Source: Pseudomonadales bacterium
GTDB taxonomy: Bacteria; Pseudomonadota; Gammaproteobacteria; Pseudomonadales; Azotimanducaceae
Reading direction: 5' to 3'
Assembly: GCA_012103505.1 (NCBI GenBank)
Contig: WLWP01000001.1
Span: 372,001-436,000, forward strand
DNA length: 64,000 nucleotides
Both the position numbers and the translations under genes were made by a program. The notes beneath the pieces are model-generated. The model saw nothing but the letters and a program-made list of their open reading frames with translations. It ran no database searches and had not been told where the DNA came from. This document shows positions 35,097 to 42,240 of the stretch, piece after piece; the first letter of the stretch is position 1; every line of letters begins with the position of its first letter.

Positions 35097-35751
35097 GTAC
35101 GTAGTAATTATCGTAATCAAGTGAGAACGCAATAGTGTTTGCGCGACCCAAAATGAGGTCTCGCTCGACGAAACCGATAAAGCGAAAATCTTGGCTATTG
35201 TCCCGGTTGTCGCCGAGCACTAAGTAGCTTTCAGCTGGCACGATGATGGGTCTAAAGGAGCTTCGCGTTTGTGGATGTTGGCGTCGTTGGGTCATAACCA
35301 TCCGGGATTCGCCGAGAATTGTCTCTTTGGCGATTTCGACATAGGGAAAGACCGTTTTTAGTTGTTCCGGCACATCTGCTTGGCTCAATGGTGAGTAGTT
35401 TGCATCTTCGCCATTGATGTAAAGGGCATTGTTCCTCAGCTCAACCTTATCGCCTGGGATGCCAATCACGCGCTTGACGAGCAGTCGCCCGTCTTTCGGC
35501 GACTCGAAAGTGATCACATCTGACCGTGCTGGGTCGCCCCACTGAGCGAGACGTACAAAGGTAAACGGAATGCGTAGATCGTAGGCGGTTTTGTCGACGA
35601 CAATGCGATCACCAGCGAGGATCGACGGGATCATTGAGCCGGTTGGCACTTGGTTCCAATCTGCTATGGCCGAACGGAACATCAGCATTACTGCGATGAA
35701 TAGCAAAAAACCGCGCCATTCTTGCCAGATTCGCATTACTTTGGTTTGCAT
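35062..35751 (-). CDS. lepB: Signal peptidase I
   Basis: 229 residues. One N-terminal membrane segment (FLLFIAVMLMFRSA) anchors the protein. The S26 motifs are in order: VPTGSMIPSI with catalytic Ser, RIVVDK, LLVKRVIGIPGDKV with catalytic Lys, and LGDNRDNSQDFRF near the end. It cleaves signal peptides on the periplasmic face, and so would process the many exported proteins of this window. It is shorter than E. coli LepB (two N-terminal anchors) but normal for many gammaproteobacteria. DUF1244 and yaaA lie just upstream on the same strand. Confidence 0.93.
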   Translation of the reverse strand: MQTKVMRIWQEWRGFLLFIAVMLMFRSAIADWNQVPTGSMIPSILAGDRIVVDKTAYDLRIPFTFVRLAQWGDPARSDVITFESPKDGRLLVKRVIGIPGDKVELRNNALYINGEDANYSPLSQADVPEQLKTVFPYVEIAKETILGESRMVMTQRRQHPQTRSSFRPIIVPAESYLVLGDNRDNSQDFRFIGFVERDLILGRANTIAFSLDYDNYYVPRGDRFFRDLD

Positions 35752-35761
35752 TGTCAGAGTG

Positions 35762-36067
35762 TTAAGCGCTTTTCGGGGCTGCGTCTAGTGCAGCCAATTG
35801 CTCTGGGGTCGCTTCTGCCTGATGATTTTCTTTCCACTCATCGTAAGTCATGCCGTAAACGGCTTCACGGGCATCATCAATATCAAGGGTCACGCCTTCA
35901 TCCTCTGCGGCTGCTTTGTACCATTTAGAAAGGCAGTTTCGACAAAAACCAGCGAGGATCATCAGATCGATATTTTGTACGTCTTTGCGCTCGTCGAGAT
36001 GCTCAACGAGACGCCGGAACGCCGCTGCCTCGATTTTTGTTTGGGTCTGTTGTGATGGTGAAGACAT
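35762..36067 (-). CDS. DUF1244 family protein
   Basis: 101 residues. The family core is AAAFRRLVEHLDERKDVQNIDLMILAGFCRNCLSKWY, with a CRNC Cys pair, then MTYDEWKENHQ. It is a small helical cytoplasmic protein of unknown function. The Cys pair could bind metal (inference). It is closely spaced with yaaA (2 bases) and lepB (10 bases), so these three genes probably form one transcript. Confidence 0.9.
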   Translation of the reverse strand: MSSPSQQTQTKIEAAAFRRLVEHLDERKDVQNIDLMILAGFCRNCLSKWYKAAAEDEGVTLDIDDAREAVYGMTYDEWKENHQAEATPEQLAALDAAPKSA

Positions 36068-36069
36068 AA

Positions 36070-36843
36070 CTAATCCTGCTTGCGTGTAAACACCCAGTCG
36101 TCTCCGTTAGACAAGTCTGAGTTGAGTTGGTATCCGTCGTAGTCGAATCCGCGTAGCGCTTTCAAACTTTTGACGCGCTTGTCGATCATGTAGCGTGCCA
36201 TGCTCCCGCGTGCCTTTTTGGCGAAAAACGACAAGAACTTGTACTGGCCATTTTTCCAGTCACGGAAGTGCACTTTGATGATGCGCGCATTTATTCTCTC
36301 GGACTGTAACACCGCGTAGTACTCATCTGAGGCGAGATTAATAAGGACGTTGTCAGCTTGTTCACTGATCGCAGTATTGAGCGCATCAGTAACTTGGTCA
36401 CCCCAAAACTGATAGAGGTTCTTGCCGCGCTGGGTTTTGAGTTGGGTGCCCATTTCCAGGCGATAGGGCCGAATTCTATCAAGCGGTCGGAGCAGCCCAT
36501 GCAACCCAGAGAGTATGCGTACGTGCTTCTGCGCCCAAGTAAAATCCCTTTCACTGAGAGTTGGACCTTCGAGACCTAAATAGACGTCGCCGCTGAATGC
36601 AAGTATCGCGGGGCGTGCACACTTTTTCGGAAACTCAGGTTGCCAATCGGCATAGCGTCGGTGGTTCAGTTCTGCCAAGTTATCGCTTATACCCATCAAG
36701 CTTGAAATCTCATTGGGTTCGAACTCACGCAGTTTATTTATCAGAATTTCAGAATCTGCGACGAACGCGGGTTCGGAGAACTTACGCGTCGCGAGCGGAG
36801 ATTCGTAATCTAGTGATTTAGCCGGAGAAAGGATCGCCAGCAT
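36070..36843 (-). CDS. yaaA: Peroxide stress protein YaaA
   Basis: 257 residues, the normal length. It begins MLAILSPAKSLDYESPL and has AILAFSGDVYLGL, VRILSGLHGLLRPLDRIRPYRLEMGT, LINLASDEYY and FFAKKARGSMARYMI, the YaaA (DUF328) hallmarks. In E. coli YaaA lowers free iron and limits oxidative DNA damage during peroxide stress. Cytoplasmic. It is first in the short operon yaaA-DUF1244-lepB and divergent from the PP2C gene. Confidence 0.96.
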   Translation of the reverse strand: MLAILSPAKSLDYESPLATRKFSEPAFVADSEILINKLREFEPNEISSLMGISDNLAELNHRRYADWQPEFPKKCARPAILAFSGDVYLGLEGPTLSERDFTWAQKHVRILSGLHGLLRPLDRIRPYRLEMGTQLKTQRGKNLYQFWGDQVTDALNTAISEQADNVLINLASDEYYAVLQSERINARIIKVHFRDWKNGQYKFLSFFAKKARGSMARYMIDKRVKSLKALRGFDYDGYQLNSDLSNGDDWVFTRKQD

Positions 36844-36907
36844 ATCGGCCTCATTGTGCTATGGTCAGCCTGCTAGTTTAACGCAACACGGGTGTTGTTA
36901 TCACGGT

Positions 36908-37606
36908 ATGAAAATAACTAGTCGTACACATCAAGGCTTGGTGCGGCTCAACAACGAAGATTGCGTTTATTACGACGTTGACGGTGAATTTGCAGTGCTC
37001 GCAGACGGTATGGGGGGCTTGCTCGCGGGGGAGGAGGCCAGCCAATCCGCGACACTTGCTTGCCGCGAACTCCTAGAAGCCGATCCTGAGCATGAGACCG
37101 ACCTGAATCAGATCATTCAACAAGCCCATGAGACTGTCTGTCAGCACGCGCGCGCCAAGAACTATATTGGCAAAATGGGTACGACGTTGATTGTCTGGCG
37201 GACAACTCTAGCCCAAGGTGAGTTTGGGCACGTAGGTGACTCGCGTATCTATTCGTTAGCTGAGGGTAATCTGCGTCAGCTCAGCAAGGATCAAACCGTT
37301 GCGCAGAGAATGGTTGATGAGGGGCACATCGCGCAACACGAAGCCCATCTCGCACCGAAACAAAATGTGCTCACCCAAGCAGTTGGGATACCAGGCCATC
37401 TCGATCCAGAGGTTGGCGCGGCACCAAGCGAGGGTAGGCTGTTACTTTGCAGCGACGGCTTGTCAGATTTAGTCAGTTTGGAGCGCATCCAAAGCGCACT
37501 ACTCATCGAAGACATTGACGTGGCAGCAGAGGAACTCGTCAAAGAGGCGCTCGACAAAGGTGGCCGCGACAATATCAGCGTCATCGTGATCGATCTCGAC
37601 GCATAG
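36908..37606 (+). CDS. PP2C-family serine/threonine protein phosphatase
   Basis: About 232 residues from the ATG at 36908. An upstream in-frame ATG at 36854 is less likely because it adds a Cys-rich piece before the conserved start SRTHQGLVRLNNEDC. PP2C motifs: FAVLADGMGG (metal Asp), GHVGDSRIYSL, LLCSDGLSDLV and GGRDNISVIVI (metal Asp). This is the Stp1/PrpC type that dephosphorylates proteins in the cytoplasm using Mn2+/Mg2+. It could counter the Ser/Thr kinase domain at 48078-54377, but the genes are not adjacent. Confidence 0.93.
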   Translation: MKITSRTHQGLVRLNNEDCVYYDVDGEFAVLADGMGGLLAGEEASQSATLACRELLEADPEHETDLNQIIQQAHETVCQHARAKNYIGKMGTTLIVWRTTLAQGEFGHVGDSRIYSLAEGNLRQLSKDQTVAQRMVDEGHIAQHEAHLAPKQNVLTQAVGIPGHLDPEVGAAPSEGRLLLCSDGLSDLVSLERIQSALLIEDIDVAAEELVKEALDKGGRDNISVIVIDLDA

Positions 37607-37685
37607 CCCGACACTCCCTAAAATACGAAGTCTCCTCGACACCACGTGCAGGCCCGGAAGGGTAACTATAGGCTCAAGAGATAAC

Positions 37686-38024
37686 ATGAATCGCGCTGAA
37701 AGAATTGAACTTGCTCTGGCTGACGCAATTGAGCTCGCCCATTTGGAAATACTCGATGAGAGTAGCAATCACAGTGTCCCAGATGGAGCCGAGAGTCACT
37801 TTAAGGTGGTTGCCGTTGCCGATGAATTCGGGACCCTGACCCGAATTGCACGGCATCGAAGGATAAATGGTTTGTTGCAGAGCGAATTTGATGGTGGCAT
37901 GCACGCCTTAGCTGTCCATGCTTACTCGCACGAAGAATGGGAGGCGCGCTTCGGTACAGCACCGCTCAGTCCACCCTGCGCGAATGCTGGTGATGCTGGT
38001 GATGGTGAGGTGGGTGAGCCGTGA
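37686..38024 (+). CDS. bolA: BolA family protein
   Basis: 112 residues. LEILDESSNHSVPDGAESHFKVVAVADEF and GGMHALAVHAYSHEEW follow the BolA fold, including the conserved His that coordinates [2Fe-2S] with monothiol glutaredoxins. BolA proteins take part in Fe-S trafficking and stress or morphology control. The last ~20 residues (AGDAGDGEVGE) are a low-complexity acidic tail. It overlaps trhO by 4 bases (GTGA), so the two are translationally coupled. Confidence 0.9.
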   Translation: MNRAERIELALADAIELAHLEILDESSNHSVPDGAESHFKVVAVADEFGTLTRIARHRRINGLLQSEFDGGMHALAVHAYSHEEWEARFGTAPLSPPCANAGDAGDGEVGEP

Positions 38025-38986
38025 CGACAAAGCATGCCCTGGCATTTTATAAATTTACACCGGTTCCTGATCCAGCAGCTGAACAAGTGCGTTGGCAGAC
38101 CTGGGGTGCTGAGACAGAACTGAAAGGCACAATCTTGGTCGCGGCTGAAGGCGTAAATGGCACGTTGATTGGCTCGCGAGAAGAACTGGAGCACTTCCAG
38201 GGGCAGTTCGGGACACACTTCGGGGCCATGTCATTCAAATGGTCTGCGGTTGATCCGGATAACAAAGGCTTTTTTCGTTTCAAGGTAAAACTCAAGAAGG
38301 AAATTGTTACGTTTGGTGTAGATGGATTGGATTTGCAAGACAACGGTGAGCATGTTGGTGCCGAGACTTGGAACGAACTGCTGGCGGATCCAACTGTTGT
38401 GGTCATTGATACGCGTAATCTATATGAAGTCGATATCGGTACCTTCCCTGGCGCAATTTCCCCAGAAACCACTAATTTTCGAGAGTTTCCACAATGGGTC
38501 GAGCAAAACCTCGATCAACAACAACACCCGAAAGTCGCGATGTTCTGCACCGGCGGCATTCGCTGTGAAAAAGCCTCGGCCTATTTGAAAGGGCAGGGGT
38601 TTGAAGATGTCTATCAGCTAGACGGCGGCATTTTGCAGTATCTAGAGGACGTACCTATAGACGACAATCGATGGGAGGGTGAGTGTTTCGTATTCGACCA
38701 ACGGGTTTCTGTCGACAGTAGGCTGCAACAAGGCACCTATCAGCAGTGTTTCGCCTGTCGTCATCCCATCACTGCCGAAGACCTGGTGTCACCACTGTAT
38801 GAGCAAGGCGTACAGTGCCCGAACTGTGCCGACCCGAATGCGGCAGATACAAAGCAGCGTGAGAGATTTCGTGAACGGCAAAAACAAATTGAGCTCGCAC
38901 GTTCGCGAGGACAACAACACATTGGCCTAGATCAAAAAGATCAAAAAGATCAAAAAGATCAAAAAAAGCGAAAAGTCAGCAAATAG
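38021..38986 (+). CDS. trhO: tRNA uridine-5-hydroxylase, rhodanese family
   Basis: 321 residues from a GTG overlapping the bolA stop. The N-terminal acylphosphatase-like domain has LKGTILVAAEGVNGTL. The rhodanese domain has TFPGAI and the active-site loop FCTGGIRCEKASAYL. A C-terminal Cys cluster (CFACRHP, CPNC) completes the TrhO/YceA layout. It forms 5-hydroxyuridine at tRNA wobble position 34. The very end carries four exact 9-bp repeats giving repeated Gln-Lys-Asp, then a basic tail. Confidence 0.93.
   Translation: MTTKHALAFYKFTPVPDPAAEQVRWQTWGAETELKGTILVAAEGVNGTLIGSREELEHFQGQFGTHFGAMSFKWSAVDPDNKGFFRFKVKLKKEIVTFGVDGLDLQDNGEHVGAETWNELLADPTVVVIDTRNLYEVDIGTFPGAISPETTNFREFPQWVEQNLDQQQHPKVAMFCTGGIRCEKASAYLKGQGFEDVYQLDGGILQYLEDVPIDDNRWEGECFVFDQRVSVDSRLQQGTYQQCFACRHPITAEDLVSPLYEQGVQCPNCADPNAADTKQRERFRERQKQIELARSRGQQHIGLDQKDQKDQKDQKKRKVSK
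38930..38965 (+). repeat. Four tandem 9-bp repeats in the trhO 3' end
   Basis: GATCAAAAA occurs four times in a row in frame, encoding Asp-Gln-Lys units just before the C-terminal basic tail. Copy number could vary by slippage without shifting the frame. Confidence 0.9.
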
Positions 38987-39003
38987 CCTGCCGCTCCGAC
39001 TCT

Positions 39004-39046
39004 GATATCTAAAATGACCCGGATATCTAAAGTACTCCGATATCTA
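39004..39046. repeat. Three GATATCTA direct repeats between convergent genes
   Basis: GATATCTA begins at 39004, 39022 and 39039, a spacing of 17-18 bases, with similar flanks (CCGGATATCTAAAGT type). The last copy includes the stop codon of the minus-strand SMP-30 gene. GATATC is a palindrome. The function is unknown. Confidence 0.7.
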
Positions 39047-39910
39047 GAATAGAGCTATGCCAGGCACCTTAACCGGGATTCGATATAGGCCTGTTGATGC
39101 TGTCAAAAACAAGGTTTGTAGATCTGCGCCGCCCCACGTGAAGTTGGCGCAAAAGGCCGGAGTAAGAAATACGCCAAGCCAGGTGCCGTCCGGATGATTA
39201 ACGCCGACGCCTTTTGGTCCACCGGCGTACAAAAATCCCTCACTATCGATCTTGAGCCCATCTGGTGCAGGTGATGAACAGAAGACGTCACCTCCAGTCA
39301 GCTCATCGTTAGCGATGGTGAATTTCCTGACATGCTTTTCGGGGGTATCCGCAACGTAAAGTTCTTGTTCATCCAAGCTGAGGCAAAGCCCATTAGGCAT
39401 ATTAAAGTCAGAAGCTAGAAGTTTGAGTTCACCGCTGGGTGTTATTTGGTAGACGCCGCGAAAATCTAAGTCGGGCTCACGGGCAAGACCAGTTGGTCCC
39501 TCCAGGCGCCCGTAGTTTGGGTCAGTGAAAAAGATAGTGCCATCTGTTCGCACGACAATGTCGTTGGGGCTGTTGAGTTCTTTGCCATCAAAGTGACTGG
39601 CTATTGTATCGACTGTTTGTCCGTCGTCCCGAACCACACGGCTGGAAGCATACTCGCAGGTGAGTATTCGGCCTTGTTTGTCGTAGGTATTACCATTGGC
39701 TTTATTGCTTGGGTCCCGGTAGACCGTGACCCCACTGCGTTCGCTCCACCGGTAGAGTTTACTCGCTGGTATGTCGCTGAAGGTCAGGTGGTGTTCGCTC
39801 GGGTGCCAAATCGGTCCTTCGGTAAACTCAAACTCTTCTGAAATCGTCTCTCTGGTCGCAGTTTTATCGACCAAAGCGAGCATGCGTTCGTCTCGTACAT
39901 CTACACCCAT
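39044..39910 (-). CDS. SMP-30/gluconolactonase family protein
   Basis: 288 residues of a six-bladed beta-propeller. The metal ligands of the family are in place: Glu in FTEGPIW, Asn in NSPNDIVV and Asp in APDGLKID. It has no signal peptide. Relatives hydrolyse gluconolactone or other lactones with Ca2+ or Zn2+. It overlaps the transglutaminase-like gene by 10 bases and sits last in a possible tesA-transglutaminase-SMP30 transcript. The substrate is unknown. Confidence 0.9.
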   Translation of the reverse strand: MGVDVRDERMLALVDKTATRETISEEFEFTEGPIWHPSEHHLTFSDIPASKLYRWSERSGVTVYRDPSNKANGNTYDKQGRILTCEYASSRVVRDDGQTVDTIASHFDGKELNSPNDIVVRTDGTIFFTDPNYGRLEGPTGLAREPDLDFRGVYQITPSGELKLLASDFNMPNGLCLSLDEQELYVADTPEKHVRKFTIANDELTGGDVFCSSPAPDGLKIDSEGFLYAGGPKGVGVNHPDGTWLGVFLTPAFCANFTWGGADLQTLFLTASTGLYRIPVKVPGIALF

Positions 39911-40713
39911 GTTTCTTTCCTTGTGAGTTTAGCCTTGTGAGCTGTTTTCGATTTAGTTAGATAAAGGGTTAAAAGCCCTAATAAAGGGATCAGCCAGATG
40001 AGCCAATCTGCGAAGCGTTCGATTAAGAAAACCCTCGGTTGATAACCCTGCGGACCAAGCGGTTCCCTGATGTTCCCGGCTTCGTCATACGTTACACCGA
40101 GTTCTGGATGTCCTGCGGCAAGATAAGCGTTTGAGAGATAAGTACGATCGGATTTTGTTAGATCATCGAGAGCGAGGTCGAAAGCGAGTCCAATCGAAGG
40201 GTCTAAAAGCGTGCGCTCGCTCCCTCGTACCGCTTCAAGTATGACATGTCCTTCCAGACCGACCACGTGCGATTCGATGTCGTAACGCCGATAGAGCAGA
40301 TCACTCATGGCGATTGCGTTCTGAGAACAGATGCCAAAGCCACGCTTGAGCGCGCGGGTGTAGTCTAGGCTCTGAAACTCCTTAAAAAGCGTATCTACCT
40401 TGCTGAGTCCGAGCGCTGTAAAAATCGGATCGGTGAAGCTCAACGTGAAGAGAATCCAGTTGTCTCTAGCAGGAATTCTTGCCCACTCGAGGGGCCAAAC
40501 GTAGTTGATGGCGCGCGCGTAGATGGCTGATGCCTCATGCAAGAATGGCGAACCTGGGCCTAGACGCTCATGAGCATCATCTAGTTGTTTGAGGGCTTGC
40601 TCGTAACTGAGTGTGACACCGAGTTCTTCACGTCGGTCGTTGGGAAAGATGATGCCTGCCAGATTTAGTGCAATGAGAATGACGAACAATGTAAACAGCA
40701 GACGGCGGATCAC
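39901..40713 (-). CDS. Membrane-anchored transglutaminase-like protein
   Basis: 270 residues with an N-terminal membrane segment (LLFTLFVILIALNLAGIIF) and a second at the C-terminus (WLIWLIPLLGLLTLYL), so the core is probably periplasmic. The core contains a transglutaminase-like triad: Cys in KRGFGICSQNA, His in VGLEGHVILEA, Asp in TLLDPSIG. The family includes proteases and cross-linking or amide-processing enzymes. The C-terminal tail is basic and cytoplasmic if the topology is right. The function is unknown. Confidence 0.7.
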   Translation of the reverse strand: MIRRLLFTLFVILIALNLAGIIFPNDRREELGVTLSYEQALKQLDDAHERLGPGSPFLHEASAIYARAINYVWPLEWARIPARDNWILFTLSFTDPIFTALGLSKVDTLFKEFQSLDYTRALKRGFGICSQNAIAMSDLLYRRYDIESHVVGLEGHVILEAVRGSERTLLDPSIGLAFDLALDDLTKSDRTYLSNAYLAAGHPELGVTYDEAGNIREPLGPQGYQPRVFLIERFADWLIWLIPLLGLLTLYLTKSKTAHKAKLTRKETWV

Positions 40714-40745
40714 GTGGGTTGGGCTACCGCAGTTTGCAAGCTGTT

Positions 40746-41513
40746 CTACTCACCAGCCAGTATGGGTTCGAGGTAGGCCCAGACAAAATCTCGCATGAGT
40801 GGCTGTGCATCGGCAGTTGGGTGAATACCGTCGGCTTGCATCATGCCTGGTTCAACAGCCAGTTCTTCTAAGAAAAAAGGGATGTATAGAATGTTCAGCT
40901 CTGCTGCGATGTCTCGATATACCGCCTCAAAGGCTCGTGTGTAACGGGGACCGTAGTTAGGTGGGATACGCATTGCCATGATGACCGGTACCGCACCGGC
41001 TGATTGGGCGAGTTCGACCATCTGTTCGAGGTTCTTTTGCATGATTTTGGTTGGATAGCCGCGCAATCCATCGTTGCCACCAAGCTCGATAACGAGGAGC
41101 TTAGGGCTGTGTGTATCCAAAAGTTCCGGGAGACGGGCGAGTGCGCCACTTGAAGTCTCACCTGAAATCGATGCGTTGACTGTGTGCCAAGGGAGCTCGC
41201 TTTCGGTTAGAGTACGCGCTAGTAGTTGGACCCAGCCTTGTTCACGTTGAATGCCATAGCCTGCGCTAATGCTGTCACCGAGAATCATGAGAGCAGACCG
41301 GTCGAAATCCGAATCTGACAGGTGCGTCAGGGAACCCTCTGACTCGCCTAACGCGAGAGCGCTGCTGAGCAGCAATATCGTAATTGCAAACGTATGGCCG
41401 ACGTGTTTGCGGTGATCTTGTAGACTGTTTCTGGCTCGAAAACAGAAGGAAGCCCGTAGCCGAGAAGCTCCGAAAAGTGAAGCATGTACAAAAGGTTGTA
41501 AGTTAAAACGCAT
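40746..41513 (-). CDS. tesA: Arylesterase / acyl-CoA thioesterase I, SGNH hydrolase
   Basis: About 255 residues from an ATG at 41513. SGNH blocks are clear: ALMILGDSISAGYGI (nucleophile Ser), NASISGETSSG, IELGGNDGLRG and DGIHPTADAQ (catalytic Asp and His). This matches periplasmic TesA/ArE. A hydrophobic signal-like segment (HTFAITILLLSSALALG) lies ~50 residues from the chosen start, farther than normal, and no better start codon is visible. The ATG overlaps that of the divergent ABC gene with no gap. The divergent tesA-ybbA arrangement is conserved in gammaproteobacteria. Confidence 0.85.
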   Translation of the reverse strand: MRFNLQPFVHASLFGASRLRASFCFRARNSLQDHRKHVGHTFAITILLLSSALALGESEGSLTHLSDSDFDRSALMILGDSISAGYGIQREQGWVQLLARTLTESELPWHTVNASISGETSSGALARLPELLDTHSPKLLVIELGGNDGLRGYPTKIMQKNLEQMVELAQSAGAVPVIMAMRIPPNYGPRYTRAFEAVYRDIAAELNILYIPFFLEELAVEPGMMQADGIHPTADAQPLMRDFVWAYLEPILAGE

Positions 41514-42240
41514 GAGTCTTAGAGTCGTAAACGCGAAAAACGTTGCAAAAAAAGTTGCTACCCAAGCAGGTGAACTCGTTATCTTGGATGGCATTGATCT
41601 GGAAATCAATAATGGCGAGAGTGTCGCAATTGTCGGAGAGTCGGGAAGTGGCAAGACAACCTTGCTTGGTATTCTCGCTGGACTCGATGTTGCGAGTGCT
41701 GGAACAGTTGAACTTGCCGGACATGAACTGACAGCCCTTGATGAAGAAGCTCGCGCGTTAGTGCGCGGTGAGCATGTTGGGTTTGTCTTCCAGTCGTTTC
41801 AACTGCTTGCAAGCTTAACGGCCCTAGAGAACGTTATGTTGCCTGCGGAACTAAGAGGGGAGACTTTGGCGCAAACCCAAGCCACCGAACTGCTAGCAAA
41901 AGTCGGTCTCGGAGATCGGGCAGATCATTATCCTCGGCAGCTTTCCGGCGGTGAACAACAACGAGTTGCTATTGCGCGAGCGTTTGCATCTAAACCCACG
42001 GTTTTGTTTGCCGATGAGCCCACCGGCAACCTGGATACGCAAACTGGGACGAAAATCTCGGATCTCCTGTTTGACCTAAATTCGGAATTCGGTACGACAC
42101 TAATCATGGTGACCCATGACCATAAGTTGGCTGAACGTTGTGGACGTATGGTGACCATTGCAGCGGGACAGCTTGTGCAACCCGAGCAGACTGATGGTCC
42201 CGAGATCATGGTCCAAACAGGTACAGGAGAGATCGAGTGA
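41512..42240 (+). CDS. ABC transporter ATP-binding protein, YbbA-like
   Basis: 242 residues. Walker A GESGSGKTT (~residue 43), Q-loop FQSFQLLAS, signature LSGGEQQRVAIARA, Walker B VLFADEPTGNLD and switch His in MVTHDHK. This is the LolD/MacB-type subgroup, which pairs with FtsX-like permeases. The partner permease overlaps by 4 bases (GTGA). Neighbouring tesA, divergent, is the usual gammaproteobacterial context. The substrate of Ybb transporters is not established. Confidence 0.93.
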   Translation: MSLRVVNAKNVAKKVATQAGELVILDGIDLEINNGESVAIVGESGSGKTTLLGILAGLDVASAGTVELAGHELTALDEEARALVRGEHVGFVFQSFQLLASLTALENVMLPAELRGETLAQTQATELLAKVGLGDRADHYPRQLSGGEQQRVAIARAFASKPTVLFADEPTGNLDTQTGTKISDLLFDLNSEFGTTLIMVTHDHKLAERCGRMVTIAAGQLVQPEQTDGPEIMVQTGTGEIE

